A stretch of 64,000 nucleotides of DNA from Aplectana chamaeleonis (taxonomy: Eukaryota; Nematoda; Chromadorea; Rhabditida; Cosmocercidae), in the NCBI GenBank assembly GCA_029168955.1, contig JAPDOI010000359.1, positions 471,501 to 535,500 on the forward strand, in the 5' to 3' direction. The translations under genes were made by a program, and so were the position numbers. The notes below the pieces were generated by a model, which did not search any database, was not told the DNA's origin, and saw only the letters and a list, made by a program, of their open reading frames with translations. Of the stretch, positions 19,697-33,390 are shown in pieces. Numbering within the stretch: position 1 is the stretch's first letter; each line of letters starts with the position of its first letter.

Positions 19697-19996
19697 GCCG
19701 ATCGCACAGGTTTATAATTTGCCACCGGCACAAAAGTCTCATGAAAGTGAAGTAGTTTTTTTTACCAGAGTTTTCCATGAGTAGGCCACAATATCGTGTT
19801 ATCCTTATCACCGGTGAGGCTGTTTCCCTAATCCCTAGTGTGTTCAGCTCTCACCTCCGGAGAAAGATGATGTGTGAATGAAAACATACCGCTCTCACTT
19901 TCTTTTGTACCCTACCCTTTATCAATTGGGTATCATCAATTTTGATTACCGTGAGAATTTTGTGCCGGTGGCAATTTATAATCGTCTGCCGATCGC
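19697..19996. mobile_element. intact 282-bp MITE with 9-bp target-site duplication
   Basis: The element spans 19706-19987. Its left terminus ACAGGTTTATAATTTGCCAC and the inverse of its right terminus (AGACGATTATAAATTGCC, continuing ACCGGCACAAAA) form a TIR of about 35 bp. It is flanked on both sides by GCCGATCGC (19697-19705 and 19988-19996), a perfect 9-bp duplication. Nine-base duplications are characteristic of Mutator-type (sometimes Merlin) transposases. There is no coding capacity. The interrupted copy at 7164/14661 belongs to the same family. Confidence 0.9.
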
Positions 19997-20181
19997 CCGC
20001 GAAAACATACCAATCGAAGCGCGCTGCAGCGCGACCGCTCGCGCTGTCCGCTGATAGACTGTCGCTCTCGGACATGACTGCATATTTCCCATTTCAGAAG
20101 AAGTCGGGCGAATATTTCTGTTGATACCGAGTGCTGAGCCGCGACATGAAGATGATTTTAGGTCGAGCAATTTTATCTTGT

Positions 20182-21258
20182 CTAACAATGGAAGTGTATA
20201 GAGTGGTAAACACATCTGCGAAATTGACGAGTATCGTTAGCATCTCTTGTGGCTCAATGGTAAAAATGCGCAGTATCCCGCCCCGCTACAGGAAGAATGT
20301 ATGAGCATTTCTCACGATTCGCGAAAAGGCAGCGGTACCTACCCATTGGGCATTTTTGGGAGTTTCAAAAAATTTCCTCGGATTTTGCTCAAATTTTGTG
20401 TGTAGGGGAAATCTAGGGCGGTGAACACGAATCTGGAGTCCGTTTGTCGAAATTCTAAAGTTTGCTGGAGGTCACGGTAATATCATATCATTTAGGGGGG
20501 GGGGGGCAAAACCTACCTGAGTATTTCAAAAATCGACAATAGTACGTCAAATTAGTATTCTCCATCCCGAATAACCCCCGTATACAAAGTTTGGAATGAA
20601 ATCTGAGACCTTGACCATGCTACTGTATACCCACCATAATCTACAGTAATCTGCCAAAAATCGATAAACAGATTCGAGATTCGTGTTTCAAATAACCCAT
20701 AAAGAAACATTTTGAACCATTTCAACCGTATCGTTCCGGAAATCGTCAAAAGTCGCGATTCGCCAGCAAATTTTCAACCGACGTGAAGCTTTTGAACGAA
20801 TCAAGTCGAAAGCTCCTGAAAATCGCCAAGTAAACCCCAGATTGTGATGAGAGCCCCAAATAACCTCCATGGAAGGACTTTAATTCAAATCTGGAACACT
20901 TTTCTGGAACGCTTTCGGAGCCCTCTAAATGGTAACGCCCAACCGAAAATCCGTGCAAGTCCAAAACGCTATCAATCTGGACATCGTTTGGAAAATGTCC
21001 CTTAACCCAAACTTTGCTCAGGGGGGATAGTTTTGGTTTTGTTAGATCCGTCTCCGAATTTTTCTGAAGACTGATGCGCTTTTAGGAAAATACAAAAAGC
21101 ACAAAATAGCTTTTTTTAGGCTTGTAACTTCATGGAACCTGCAACTCGGGGCGGGATACTGCGCATTTGCTATTGAGTTACAAGGAGTTACAAGAGATAC
21201 TAAAGATACCGATCGTTTTCGCAAATGCGTTTACCACTCTAAACACTTCCCTTGTAGG
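20182..21258. mobile_element. 1.08-kb foldback/TIR element
   Basis: The left end (GGAAGTGTATAGAGTGGTAA at 20190) is the inverse of 21229-21250, and symmetry extends outwards to about 20182 and 21258. The arms continue inwards for about 250 bp (CATCTCTTGTGGCTCAATGG, GCGCAGTATCCCGCCCCG). The right arm plus centre (20490-21205, minus) match the fragment at 17240-17900, and the segment 21560-21900 is a third relative. A poly-G run of 11 stands at 20497. No coding capacity. Confidence 0.8.
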
Positions 21259-21559
21259 CCAAACCAAGTAGTGTATTCAATCTCGGATTCGTCGACCGCA
21301 AATCTGGTCACGAAAGATTTTTGGAAATTTCTAGGCAACTGATTTGTAACTCGTGATTCTACAATTATGAACCTTGGCTTCTCTCCAGTTACTACTTTGT
21401 AATCCAAGATTTTTCAGAACCTCTGGTTTATATTCTCCACTTGCGCACATCTTCATTGCAGCGTAAACAAGTTTTCGAAATTCATCTGTATACTTGATAC
21501 ATAGTTAGGCCTGTATATCTGTGGTCGTAAAGCATTCATGAACTTTTTCTGAGACGATC

Positions 21560-21900
21560 TTGTTTCCGTGTTTTACAGGAGAATCTTGAAATCGCCAGGT
21601 ATGGATATGTTTTAGCATTCATGCTATTGAGGGCGCAAAACCTATGAGCCATAATAATTCGAAAAACGACAAATGACCATCGAATTCGTATTCACCGCCC
21701 CGAATAACCCCGCCTACAGATTGCGAGTTAAATCTGAGACTTAGACCAAACTACAATATACCGATCGTAATCTACATGCAGAAATCTGTCAAAAATTCTC
21801 TGAAAGGGACCTTACAATCGTGTTAAGCACTCCAAATAACTCCCAGATGATGATTTTGAGCCACATATATCGAAGAAATCCGCAAATCTTGGAGGTCGGG
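21560..21900 (-). mobile_element. diverged fragment of the foldback family
   Basis: It shares GCAAAACCTA, TCGTATTCACCGCCCCGAATAACCCC, AAATCTGAGACTTAGACCA and ATAATCTACA-like words in order with 20505-20700. About 65-70% similar by eye, same orientation as that segment. Confidence 0.6.
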
Positions 21901-22094
21901 TTTTGTCCTCAATGTTTTCCTCCGCTGGGATCAGGACTGTGAGTAATCCAGAGCTACGATTTACCAATTACAGGTATTTTGGCAATTTTTGAACGATTTA
22001 CGAAATTTCGGCTCAACATCGTGACGAATCGTAACAAATCGGTAAAGTCACAGTCCAACATCGGAGGTAATTTTTGATATTATGTTCCGGTCGC

Positions 22095-22172
22095 CGCCTA
22101 TAGCAACCCTGTCAAGTGCGAAATCTCAATTCGCACAAATAAACGAGAAAATAAAATAAATAAATAAAATGC
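22095..22172 (+). mobile_element. LINE 3'-end-like tail
   Basis: AAGTGCGAAATCTCAATTCG followed by CACAAATAAACGAGAAAATAAAATAAATAAATAAAA looks like the 3' terminus of an RTE-type LINE with an (AAAT)n tail. A related sequence, AGTGCGAGATCTCAATACC followed by CAAATAAGCGAGATATAA, lies at 51718-51765. No RT sequence precedes it, so it would be heavily 5'-truncated. Confidence 0.4.
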
Positions 22173-22685
22173 TAGGAAAAAGTCGACCACCCCCCCCCCT
22201 CGAAACAAAAACTGGGTAACGCCCACTGCCAGGTTTCCGATCTCAATAGGGAAGAGTAGCGCACACGTTCCCCGTCGCTTGGCACACTTTTAGTTGGGTC
22301 CCGCTCACGTTCTGTGGGGTTTGGCACACTTCCAGTTGGGCACCGCGCACATTCCCCGGCGCTCAGCACAGTTCTAGTTGGGTCCCGCATACGTTGCCCA
22401 GCGCTTGTCCCACTTCTACTTGGGTCCTGCACACGTTCTCCGGCTGTTGCCGCACTTCTAGTGTGGTTCCGAACACGTTCCTGGCGCTCTGCGCACTTCT
22501 AGTTGGGCCCCGCATACGTTGCCCGGCGCTTGGCGCACTTCTACTTGGGTCCTGCACACGTTCTCCGGCTCTTGGCGCACTTCTAGTGTGGTTACGAACA
22601 CGTTACTGGTGCTCGGCGCCCTTCTAGTTGGGTCCCGAACACGTTCTTCTGCGCTCAGCCCAGTTCTAGTTGGGCCCCGCATACG

Positions 22686-25386
22686 TTGCGCGGCGCTTGG
22701 CGCACTTCCACTTGGGTCCTGCACACGTTCCCCGGCGCTTGGCGCACCTCTACTTGGGTCCTGCACACCTTCCCCGGCGCTTGGCGCACTTATAGCTGGG
22801 TTCCGCAAATGTTCCTGGCGCTCGGCACACTTCTAGCTGGGTCCCGCACACGTTTCCCGGCGCTCAGCTCAGTTCTAGTTGGGTCACGCATACGTTGCCC
22901 AGCGCTTGGCGCACTTCTACTTGGGTCCTGCACACGTTCCCCGGCGCTTGGCGCACTTCACTTTGAGTCCCGCACACGTTTTCCGTCGCTTGTCGCACTT
23001 CTACTTGGGTCCTGCACGCGTTCTTCGGCGCTTGGCGCACTTCTGTTTGGGTCCCACACACGTTTCCCGTCGCTTGGCGCACTTCTACTTGGGTTCTGCA
23101 CACGTTCCCCGGCGCTTGGCGCACTTCTACTTGGGTTCTGCACACGTTCCCCAGCGCTTGCCGCACTTCTACTTGGGTCCTGCACGCGTTCTTCGGTGCT
23201 CGGCGCACTTCTAGTTGGGTCCCGAACACGTTCCCCGGCGCTTGGCGCGCTTTGGTTGGGTCACGAGCACGTTCCCTGGCGCTTGGCGCACTTCCAGTCA
23301 GGTACCACACACGTTCTGTGGGGTTGGCACACTTCCAGCTGGGCACCGTACACGTTCCCCGGCGCTTGGCGCGCTTTTGGTTGGGTCCCGAGCACGTTCC
23401 CTGGCGCTTGACGCACTTCCAGTCAGGTCCCACACACGTTCTGTGGGGTTGGCACACTTCCAGCTGGGCACCGTACACGTTCCCCGGCGCTTGGCGCACC
23501 TCTACTTGGGTCCTGCACACGTTCCCCGGCGCTTGGCGCACTTATAGCTGGGTTCCGCAAATGTTCCTGGCGCTCGGCACACTTCTAGCTGGGTCCCGCA
23601 CACGTTTCCCGGCGCTCAGCTCAGTTCTAGTTGGGTCCCGCATACGTTGCCCAGCGCTTGGCGCACTTCTACTTGAGTCCTGCACACGTTCTCCAGCTCT
23701 TGGCGCACTTCTAGTGTGGTTACGAACACGTTCCTGGTGCTCGGCGCACTTCTAGTTGGGTCCCGAACACGTTCCCCTGCGCTCAGCACAGTTCTAGTTG
23801 GGCCCCGCATACGTTGCGCGGCGCTTGGCGCACTTCCACTTGGGTCCTGCACACGTTCCCATGCGCTTGGCGCACCTCTACTTGGGTCCTGCACACGTTC
23901 CCCGGCGCTTGGCGCACTTATAGCTGGGTTCCGCAAATGTTCCTGGCGCTCGGCACACTTCTAGCTGGGTCCCGCACACGTTTCCCGGCGCTCAGCTCAG
24001 TTCTAGTTGGGTCCCGCATACGTTGCCCAGCGCTTGGCGCACTTCTACTTGGGTCCTGCACACGTTCCCCGGCGCTTGGCGCACTTCACTTTGAGTCCCG
24101 CACACGTTTTCCGTCCCTTGTCGCACTTCTACTTGGGTCCTGCACGCGTTCTTCGGCGCTTGGCGCACTTCTGTTTGGGTCCCGCACACGTTTCCCGTCG
24201 CTTGGCGCACTTCTACTTGGGTTCTGCACACGTTCCCCGGCGCTTGGCGCACTTCTACTTGGGCTCTGCACACGTTCCCCAGCGCTTGGCGCACTTAAAT
24301 TTGGGTCCCGCCCACCTTCCAGGCGCTTTGCGCACTTCTAGATGGGTCCCGCACACGTTCTCCGGCACTTGGCGCGCTCCTATTTGGGTCCCGCATACGT
24401 TGCCCAGCGCTTGCCGCACTTCTACTTGGGTCCTGCACGCGTTCTTCGGTGCTCGGCGCACTTCTAGTTGGGTCCCGAACACGTTCCCTGGCGCTTGGCG
24501 CACTTCCAGTCAGGTTCCACACACGTTCTGTGGGGTTGGCACACTTCCAGCTGTTCACCGTACACGTTCCCCGGCGCTTGGCGTGCTTTTGGTTGGGTCC
24601 CGAGCACGTTCCCTGGCGCTTGGCGCACTTCCAGTCAGGTCCCACACACGTTCTGTGGGGTTGGCACACTTCCAGCTGGGCACCGTACACGTTCCCCGGC
24701 GCTTGGCGCACCTCTACTTGGGTCCTGCACACGTTTCCCGGCGCTTGGCGCACTTATAGCTGGGTTCCGCAAATGTTCCTGGCGCTCGGCACACTTCTAG
24801 CTGGGTCCCGCACACGTTTCCCGGCGCTCAGCTCAGTTCTAGTTGGGTCCCGCATACGTTGCCCAGCGCTTGGCGCACTTCTACTTGGGTCCTGCACACG
24901 TTTCCCGGCGCTTGGCGCACCTCTACTTGGGTCCTGCACACGTTCCCCGGCGCTTGGCGCACTTATAGCTGGGTTCCGCAAATGTTCCTGGCGCTCGGCA
25001 CACTTCTAGCTGGGTCCCGCACACGTTTCCCGGCGCTCAGCTCAGTTCTTGTTGGGTCCCGCATACGTTGCCCAGCGCTTGGCGCACTTCTACTTGGGTC
25101 CTGCACACGTTCCCCGGCGCTTGGCGCACTTCACTCTGGGTCCCGCACACGTTTTCCGTCGCTTGTCGCACTTCTACTTGGGTCCTGCACGCGTTCTTCG
25201 GCGCTTGGCGGACTTCTGTTTGGGTCCCAAACACGTTTCCCGTCGCTTGGCGCACTTCTACTTGGGTTCTGCACACGTTCCCCGGCGCTTGGCGCACTTC
25301 TACTTGGGTTCTGCACACGTTCCCCAGCGCTTGGCGCACTTAAATTTGGGTCCCGCCCACCTTCCAGGCGCTTTGCGCACTTCTAG
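22686..25386 (+). repeat. higher-order repeat of about 1.05-1.13 kb, 2-3 copies
   Basis: The same monomer order (beginning with a CGCGGCGCTTGGCGCAC or equivalent monomer, then TTATAGCTGGGTTCC and CTCAGCTCAGTTCTAG types) recurs from 22686, 23814 and 24859. The spacings are 1128 and 1045 bp, or about 27 and 25 monomers. Copies differ by whole-monomer gains and losses, as expected from unequal exchange. Confidence 0.85.
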
Positions 25387-25526
25387 ATGGGTCCCGCACA
25401 CGTTCTCCGGCACTTGGCGCGCTTCTATTTGGGTCCCGCATACGTTGACCAGCGCTTGCCGCACTTCTACTTGGGTCCTGCACGCGTTCTTCGGTGCTCG
25501 GCGCACTTCTAGTTGGGTCCCGAACA

Positions 25527-28500
25527 CGTTCCCCGGCGCTTGGCGCGCTTTTGGTTGGGTCCCGAGCACGTTCCCTGGCGCTTGGCGCACTTCCAGTCAG
25601 GTCCCACACACGTTCTGTGGGGTTGGCACACTTCCAGCTGGGCACCGTACACGTTCCCCGGCGCTTGGCGCGCTTTTGGTTGGGTCCCGAGCACGTTCCC
25701 TGGCGCTTGGCGCACTTCCAGTCAGGTCCCACACACGTTCTGTGGGGTTGGCACACTTCCAGCTGGGCACCGTACACGTTCCCCGGCGCTTGGCGCACTC
25801 ACAGTTGGGTCTCGCACACGTTCCTTGGCGCTTGACGCACTTCCAGTCAAGTCCTGCACACGTTCCCCGGCGCTCCGCGCCTTTTCAGTCGAGTCCCGCA
25901 CACTTTTCCCGGCGCTTGGCGCACTCTCAGTTGGATCCCTCACAATTTGCTCGGCGCTTGGCGTGCTCCCAGTTAGATCTCGCCCACTTTCCCCGGCGCT
26001 TGGCGCGCTCCCAGTTGGGTCCCACACACTTTCTCCGGCGCTAGGCGCTTTTTAATTGGGGTCCCTCACACGTTCCCTGGCGCTTGGCGCACTTCCAGTC
26101 AGGTCCCACACACGTTCTGTGGGGTTGGCACACTTCCAGCTGGGCACCGTACACGTTCCCCGGCGCTTGGCGCACTCACAGTTGGGTCTCGCACACGTTC
26201 CTTGGCGCTTGGCGCACTTCCAGTCAAGTCCTGCACACGTTTCCTGGCGCTCGGCGCAATTTCAGTTAGGCTCCGCATACGTTCCTTGGCGCTTGGCGCA
26301 CTTCCAGTCAGGTCCCACACACGTTCTGTGGCGTTTGGCATACTTCCAGTTTGGCACCGCAGATGTTTTCCGGCGCTTGTCTCACTCACATTTGGGTCCC
26401 ACACACGTTCCTTGGCGCCATTCCAGTCAGGTCCCACACACGTTCTGTGGGGTTGGCACACTTCCAGCTGGGCACCGCACACGTTCCCCGTCGCTTGGCA
26501 CACTTTTAGTTGGGTCGCGAACACGTTCCCTGGCGCTTGGCGCACTTCCTTTCAGGTCCCACGCACGTTCTGTCGGGTTGGCACACTTCCAGCTGGGCAC
26601 CGTACACGTTCCCCGGCGCTTGGCGCACTCACAGTTGGGTCTCGCACACGTTCCTTGGCGTTTGGCGCACTTCCAGTCAAGTCCTGCACACGTTCCCCGG
26701 CGCTCTGCGCTTTTTCAGTCGAGTCCCGCACACTTTCCCCGGCGCTTGGCGCACTCTCAGTTGGATCCCTCACGATTTGCTCGGCGCTTGGCGTGCTCCC
26801 AGTTAGATCTCGTCCACTTTCCCCGGCGCTTGGCGCGCTCCCAGTTGGGTCCCACACACTTTCTCCGGCGCTAGGCGCTTTTTAATTGGGGTCCCTCACA
26901 CGTTTCCTGGCGCTTGGCGCACTTCCAGTCAGGTCCCACACACGTTCTGTGGGGTTGGCACACTTCCAGCTGGGCACCGTACACGTTCCCCGGCGCTTGG
27001 CGCACTCACAGTTGGGTCTCGCACACGTTCCTTGGCGTTTGGCGCACTTCCAGTCAAGTCCTGCACACGTTCCCCGGCGCTCCGCGCTTTTTCAGTCGAG
27101 TCCCGCACACTTTCCCCGGCGCTTGGCGCACTCTCAGTTGGATCCCTCACGATTTGCTCGGCGCTTGGCGTGCTCCCAGTTAGATCTCGCCCACTTTCCC
27201 CGGCGCTCGGCGCGCTCCCAGTTGGGTCCCACACACTTTCTCCGGCGCTAGGCGCTTTTTAATTGGGGTCCCTCACACGTTCCCTGGCGCTTGGCGCACT
27301 TCCAGTCAGGTCCCACACACGTTCTGTGGGGTTTGGCACACTTCCAATCAAGTCCTGCACACGTTTCCTGGCGCTAAGGCGCAATTTCAGTTGGGCTCCG
27401 CATACGTTCCTTGGCGCTTGGCGCACTTCCTTTCAGGTCCCACACACATTATGTGGCGTTTGGCGCACTTCCAGTCAAGTCCTGCACACGTTCCCCGGCG
27501 CTCCGCGCTTTTTCAGTCGAGTCCCGCACACTTTCCCCGGCGCTTGGCGCACTCTCAGTTGGATCCCTCACGATTTGCTCGGCGCTTGGCGCACTCACAG
27601 TTGGGTCTCGCACACGTTCCTTGGCGTTTGGCGCACTTCCAGTCGAGTCCTGCACACGTTCCCCGGCGCTCCGCGCTTTTTCAGTCGAGTCCCGCACACT
27701 TTCCCCGGCGCTTGGCGCACTCTCAGTTGGATCCCTCACAATTTGCTCGGCGCTTGGCGTGCTCCCAGTTAGATCTCGTCCACTTTCCCCGGCGCTTGGC
27801 GCGCTCCCAGTTGGGTCCCACACACTTTCTACGGCGCTAGGCGCTTTTTAATTGGGGTCCCTCACACGTTCCCTGGCGCTTGGCGCACTTCCAGTCAGGT
27901 CCCACACACGTTCTGTGGGGTTGGCACACTTCCAGCTGGGCACCGTACACGTTCCCCGGCGCTTGGCGCACTCACAGTTGGGTCTCGCACACGTTCCTTG
28001 GCGTTTGGCGCACTTCCAGTCGAGTCCTGCACACGTTCCCCGGCGCTCCGCGCTTTTTCAGTCGAGTCCCGCACACTTTCCCCGGCGCTTGGCGCACTCT
28101 CAGTTGGATCCCTCACAATTTGCTCGGCGCTTGGCGTGCTCCCAGTTAGATCTCGTCCACTTTCTCCGGCGCTAGGCGCTTTTTAATTGGGGTCCCTCAC
28201 ACGTTTCCTGGCGCTTGGCGCACTTCCAGTCAGGTCCCACACACGTTCTGTGGAGTTGGCACACTTCCAGCTGGGCACCGTACACGTTCCCCGGCGCTTG
28301 GCGCACTCACAGTTGGGTCTCGCACACGTTCCTTGGCGTTTGGCGCACTTCCAGTCAAGTCCTGCACACGTTCCCCGGCGCTCCGCGCTTTTTCAGTCGA
28401 GTCCCGCACACTTTCCCCGGCGCTTGGCGCACTCTCAGTTGGATCCCTCACGATTTGCTCGGCGCTTGGCGTGCTCCCAGTTAGATCTCGCCCACTTTCC

Positions 28501-31500
28501 CCGGCGCTCGGCGCGCTCCCAGTTGTGTCCCACACACTTTCTCCGGCGCTAGGCGCTTTTTAATTGGGGTCCCGCACACGTTCCCTGGCGCTTGGCGCAC
28601 TTCCAGTCAGGTCCCACACACGTTCTGTGGGGTTTGGCACACTTCCAATCAAGTCCTGCACACGTTTCCTGGCGCTAAGGCGCAATTTCAGTTGGGCTCC
28701 GCATACGTTCCTTGGCGCTTGGCGCACTTCCTTTCAGGTCCCACACACATTCTGTGGCGTTTGGCGCACTTCCAGTCAAGTCCTGCACACGTTCCCCGGC
28801 GCTCCGCGCTTTTTCAGTCGAGTCCCGCACACTTTCCCCGATGCTTGGCGCACTCTCAGTTGGATCCCTCACGATTTGCTCTGCGCTTGGCGTACCTGAA
28901 GTTGGGTCCCGCACATGTTCCCCGGCGCTTGGCGCGTTTCCAGTTGGGTCCCACACATTTTCCCCGGCGCTCGGCGCATTTCCACTTGGGTCCCTCACGC
29001 TTTCCCTGCGCTTGGCGCGCTCCCAGTTGGGTCCCACACACTTTCTCCGGCGCTAAGCGCTTTTTAATTGGGGTCCCGCACACTCTCCCCTGCGCTTTGC
29101 GCATTTTCAGTCGAGTCCTGAGCACGTTCCCTGGCGCTTGGGGCACTTACAGTCAGGTCCCACACACATTCTGTGGGATTTGGCACACTTCCAATCAAAT
29201 CCTGCACACGTTCCCCGGCGCTTGGTGAATTTTCAGTTGGGCTCCGCATACGTTCCCCGGCGCTTGGCGCGCTTTTGGTTGGGTCCCGAGCACGTTCCCT
29301 GGCGCTTGGCGCACTTCCAGTCAGGTCCCACACACGTTCTGTGGGGTTGGCACACTTCCAGCTGGGCACCGTACACGTTCCCCGGCGCTTGGCGCGCTTT
29401 TGGTTGGGTCCCGAGCACGTTCCCTGGCGCTTGGCGCACTTCCAGTCAGGTCCCACACACGTTCTGTGGGGTTGGCACACTTCCAGCTGGGCACCGTACA
29501 CGTTCCCCGGCGCTTGGCGCACTCACAGTTGGGTCTCGCACACGTTCCTTGGCGCTTGACGCACTTCCAGTCAAGTCCTGCACACGTTCCCCGGCGCTCC
29601 GCGCTTTTTCAGTCGAGTCCCGCACACTTTTCCCGGCGCTTGGCGCGCTCTCAGTTGGATCCCTCACGATTTGCTCGGCGCTTGGCGTGCTCCCAGTTAG
29701 ATCTCGCCCACTTTCCCCGGCGCTTGGCGCGCTCCCACTTGGGTCCCACACACTTTCTCCGGCGCTAGGCGCTTTTAATTGGGGTCCTCACACGTTCCTG
29801 GCGCTTGGCGCACTTCCAGTCAGGTCCCACACACGTTCTGTGGGGTTGGCACACTTCCAGCTGGGCACCGTACACGTTCCCCGGCGCTTGGCGCACTCAC
29901 AGTTGGGTCTCGCACACGTTCCTTGGCGCTTGGCGCACTTCCAGTCAAGTCCTGCACACGTTTCCTGGCGCTCGGCGCAATTTCAGTTAGGCTCCGCATA
30001 CGTTCCTTGGCGCTTGGCGCACTTCCAGTCAGGTCCCACACACGTTCTGTGGCGTTTGGCATACTTCCAGTTTGGCACCGCAGATGTTTTCCGGCGCTTG
30101 TCTCACTCACATTTGGGTCCCACACACGTTCCTTGGCGCCATTCCAGTCAGGTCCCACACACGTTCTGTGGGGTTGGCACACTTCCAGCTGGGCACCGCA
30201 CACGTTCCCCGTCGCTTGGCACACTTTTAGTTGGGTCGCGAACACGTTCCCTGGCGCTTGGCGCACTTCCTTTCAGGTCCCACGCACGTTCTGTCGGGTT
30301 GGCACACTTCCAGCTGGGCACCGTACACGTTCCCCGGCGCTTGGCGCACTCACAGTTGGGTCTCGCACACGTTCCTTGGCGTTTGGCGCACTTCCAGTCA
30401 AGTCCTGCACACGTTCCCCGGCGCTCTGCGCTTTTTCAGTCGAGTCCCGCACACTTTCCCCGGCGCTTGGCGCACTCTCAGTTGGATCCCTCACGATTTG
30501 CTCGGCGCTTGGCGTGCTCCCAGTTAGATCTCGTCCACTTTCCCCGGCGCTTGGCGCGCTCCCAGTTGGGTCCCACACACTTTCTCCGGCGCTAGGCGCT
30601 TTTTAATTGGGGTCCCCCAAACGTTTCCTGGCCCTTGGCGCACTTCCAGTCAGGTCCCACACCCGTTCTGTGGGGTTGGCACACTTCCAGCTGGGCACCG
30701 TACACGTTCCCCGGCGCTTGGCGCACTCACAGTTGGGTCTCGCACACGTTCCTTGGCGTTTGGCGCACTTCCAGTCAAGTCCTGCACGTTCCCCGGCGCT
30801 CCGCGCTTTTTCAGTCGAGTCCCGCACACTTTCCCCGGCGCTTGGCGCACTCTCAGTTGGATCCCTCACGATTTGCTCGGCGCTTGGCGTGCTCCCAGTT
30901 AGATCTCGCCCACTTTCCCCGGCGCTCGGCGCGCTCCCAGTTGGGTCCCACACACTTTCTCCGGCGCTAGGCGCTTTTAATTGGGGTCCCTCACGTTCCC
31001 TGGCGCTTGGCGCACTTCCAGTCAGGTCCCACACACGTTCTGTGGGGTTTGGCACACTTCCAATCAAGTCCTGCACACGTTTCCTGGCGCTAAGGCGCAA
31101 TTTCAGTTGGGCTCCGCATACGTTCCTTGGCGCTTGGCGCACTTCCTTTCAGGTCCCACACACATTATGTGGCGTTTGGCGCACTTCCAGTCAAGTCCTG
31201 CACACGTTCCCCGGCGCTCCGCGCTTTTTCAGTCGAGTCCCGCACACTTTCCCCGGCGCTTGGCGCACTCTCAGTTGGATCCCTCACGATTTGCTCGGCG
31301 CTTGGCGCACTCACAGTTGGGTCTCGCACACGTTCCTTGGCGTTTGGCGCACTTCCAGTCGAGTCCTGCACACGTTCCCCGGCGCTCCGCGCTTTTTCAG
31401 TCGAGTCCCGCACACTTTCCCCGGCGCTTGGCGCACTCTCAGTTGGATCCCTCACAATTTGCTCGGCGCTTGGCGTGCTCCCAGTTAGATCTCGTCCACT

Positions 31501-32967
31501 TTCCCCGGCGCTTGGCGCGCTCCCAGTTGGGTCCCACACACTTTCTACGGCGCTAGGCGCTTTTTAATTGGGGTCCCTCACACGTTCCCTGGCGCTTGGC
31601 GCACTTCCAGTCAGGTCCCACACACGTTCTGTGGGGTTGGCACACTTCCAGCTGGGCACCGTACACGTTCCCCGGCGCTTGGCGCACTCACAGTTGGGTC
31701 TCGCACACGTTCCTTGGCGTTTGGCGCACTTCCAGTCGAGTCCTGCACACGTTCCCCGGCGCTCCGCGCTTTTTCAGTCGAGTCCCGCACACTTTCCCCG
31801 GCGCTTGGCGCACTCTCAGTTGGATCCCTCACAATTTGCTCGGCGCTTGGCGTGCTCCCAGTTAGATCTCGTCCACTTTCTCCGGCGCTAGGCGCTTTTA
31901 GTGGGGTCCTCACACGTTTCCTGGCGCTTGGCGCACTTCCAGTCAGGTCCCACACACGTTCTGTGGAGTTGGCACACTTCCAGCTGGGCACCGTACACGT
32001 TCCCCGGCGCTTGGCGCACTCACAGTTGGGTCTCGCACACGTTCCTTGGCGTTTGGCGCACTTCCAGTCAAGTCCTGCACACGTTCCCCGGCGCTCCGCG
32101 CTTTTTCAGTCGAGTCCCGCACACTTTCCCCGGCGCTTGGCGCACTCTCAGTTGGATCCCTCACGATTTGCTCGGCGCTTGGCGTGCTCCCAGTTAGATC
32201 TCGCCCACTTTCCCCGGCGCTCGGCGCGCTCCCAGTTGGGTCCCACACACTTTCTCCGGCGCTCGGCGCTCTATAATTGGGGTCCCGCACACGTTCCCTG
32301 GCGCTTGGCGCACTTCCAGTCAGGTCCCACACACGTTCTGTGGGGTTTGGCACACATCCAATCAAGTCCTGCACACGTTTCCTGGCGCGAAGGCGCAATA
32401 TCAGTTGGGCTCCGCATACGTTCCCAGGCGCTTGGCGCACTTCCTTTCAGGTCCCACACACACTCTGTGGCGTTTGGCGCACTTCCAGTCAAGTCCTGCA
32501 CGTTCCCCGGCGCTCCGCGCTTTTTCAGTCGAGTCCCGCACACTTTCCCCGATGCTTGGCGCACTCTCAGTTGGATCCCTCACGATTTGCTCTGCGCTTG
32601 GCGTACCTGAAGTTGGGTCCCGCACATGTTCCCCGGCGCTTGGCGCGTTTCCAGTTGGGTCCCACACATTTTCCCCGGCGCTCGGCGCATTTCCACTTGG
32701 GTCCCTCACGCTTTCCCTGCGCTTGGCGCGCTCCCAGTTGGGTCCCACACACTTTCTCCGGCGCTAAGCGCGTTTTAATTGGGGTCCCGCACACTCTCCC
32801 CTGCGCTTTGCGTGCATTTTCAGTCGAGTCCTGAGCACGTTCCCTGGCGCTTGGGGCACTTACAGTCAGGTCCCACACACATTCTGTGGGATTTGGCACA
32901 CTTCCAATCAAATCCTGCACACGTTCCCCGGCGCTTGGTGAATTTTCAGTTGGGCTCCGCATACGTT
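25527..32967 (+). repeat. tandem 3.72-kb duplication within the satellite
   Basis: 25527-29250 is followed by a second copy at 29251 to about 32967. Corresponding landmarks are 26056/29779, 26886/30607, 27263/30981, 28187/31901 and 28564/32277. The offset falls steadily from 3724 to 3713 because the second copy carries small deletions. Within each copy a block of nine monomers (377 bp, for example 26886-27262 and 28187-28563), headed by the TTTTTAATTGGGG monomer, is itself repeated. Confidence 0.88.
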
Positions 32968-33390
32968 CCCCGGCGCTTGGCGCACTCACAGTTGGGTCTC
33001 GCACACGTTCCTTGGCGTTTGGCGCACTTCCAGTCAAGTCCTGCACACGTTCCCCGGCGCTCCGCGCTTTTTCAGTCGAGTCCCACACACTTTCCCCGAT
33101 GCTTGGCGCACTCTCAGTTTAATCCCTCACGATTTGCTCGGCGCTTGGCGTACCTGAAGTTGGGTCCCGCACATGTACCCCGGCGTTTGGCGCGTTCCCA
33201 GTTGGGTCCCACACATTTTCCCCGGCGCTTGGCGCATTTCCGCAGGTCCCTCACGCTTTCCCTGCGCTTGGCGCGCTCCCAGTTGGGTCCCACACACTTT
33301 CTCCGGCGCTAAGCGCTTTTAATTGGGGTCCCGCACACTCCCCTGCGCTTTGCGCATTTTCAGTCGAGTCCTGAGCACGTTCCCTGGCGC

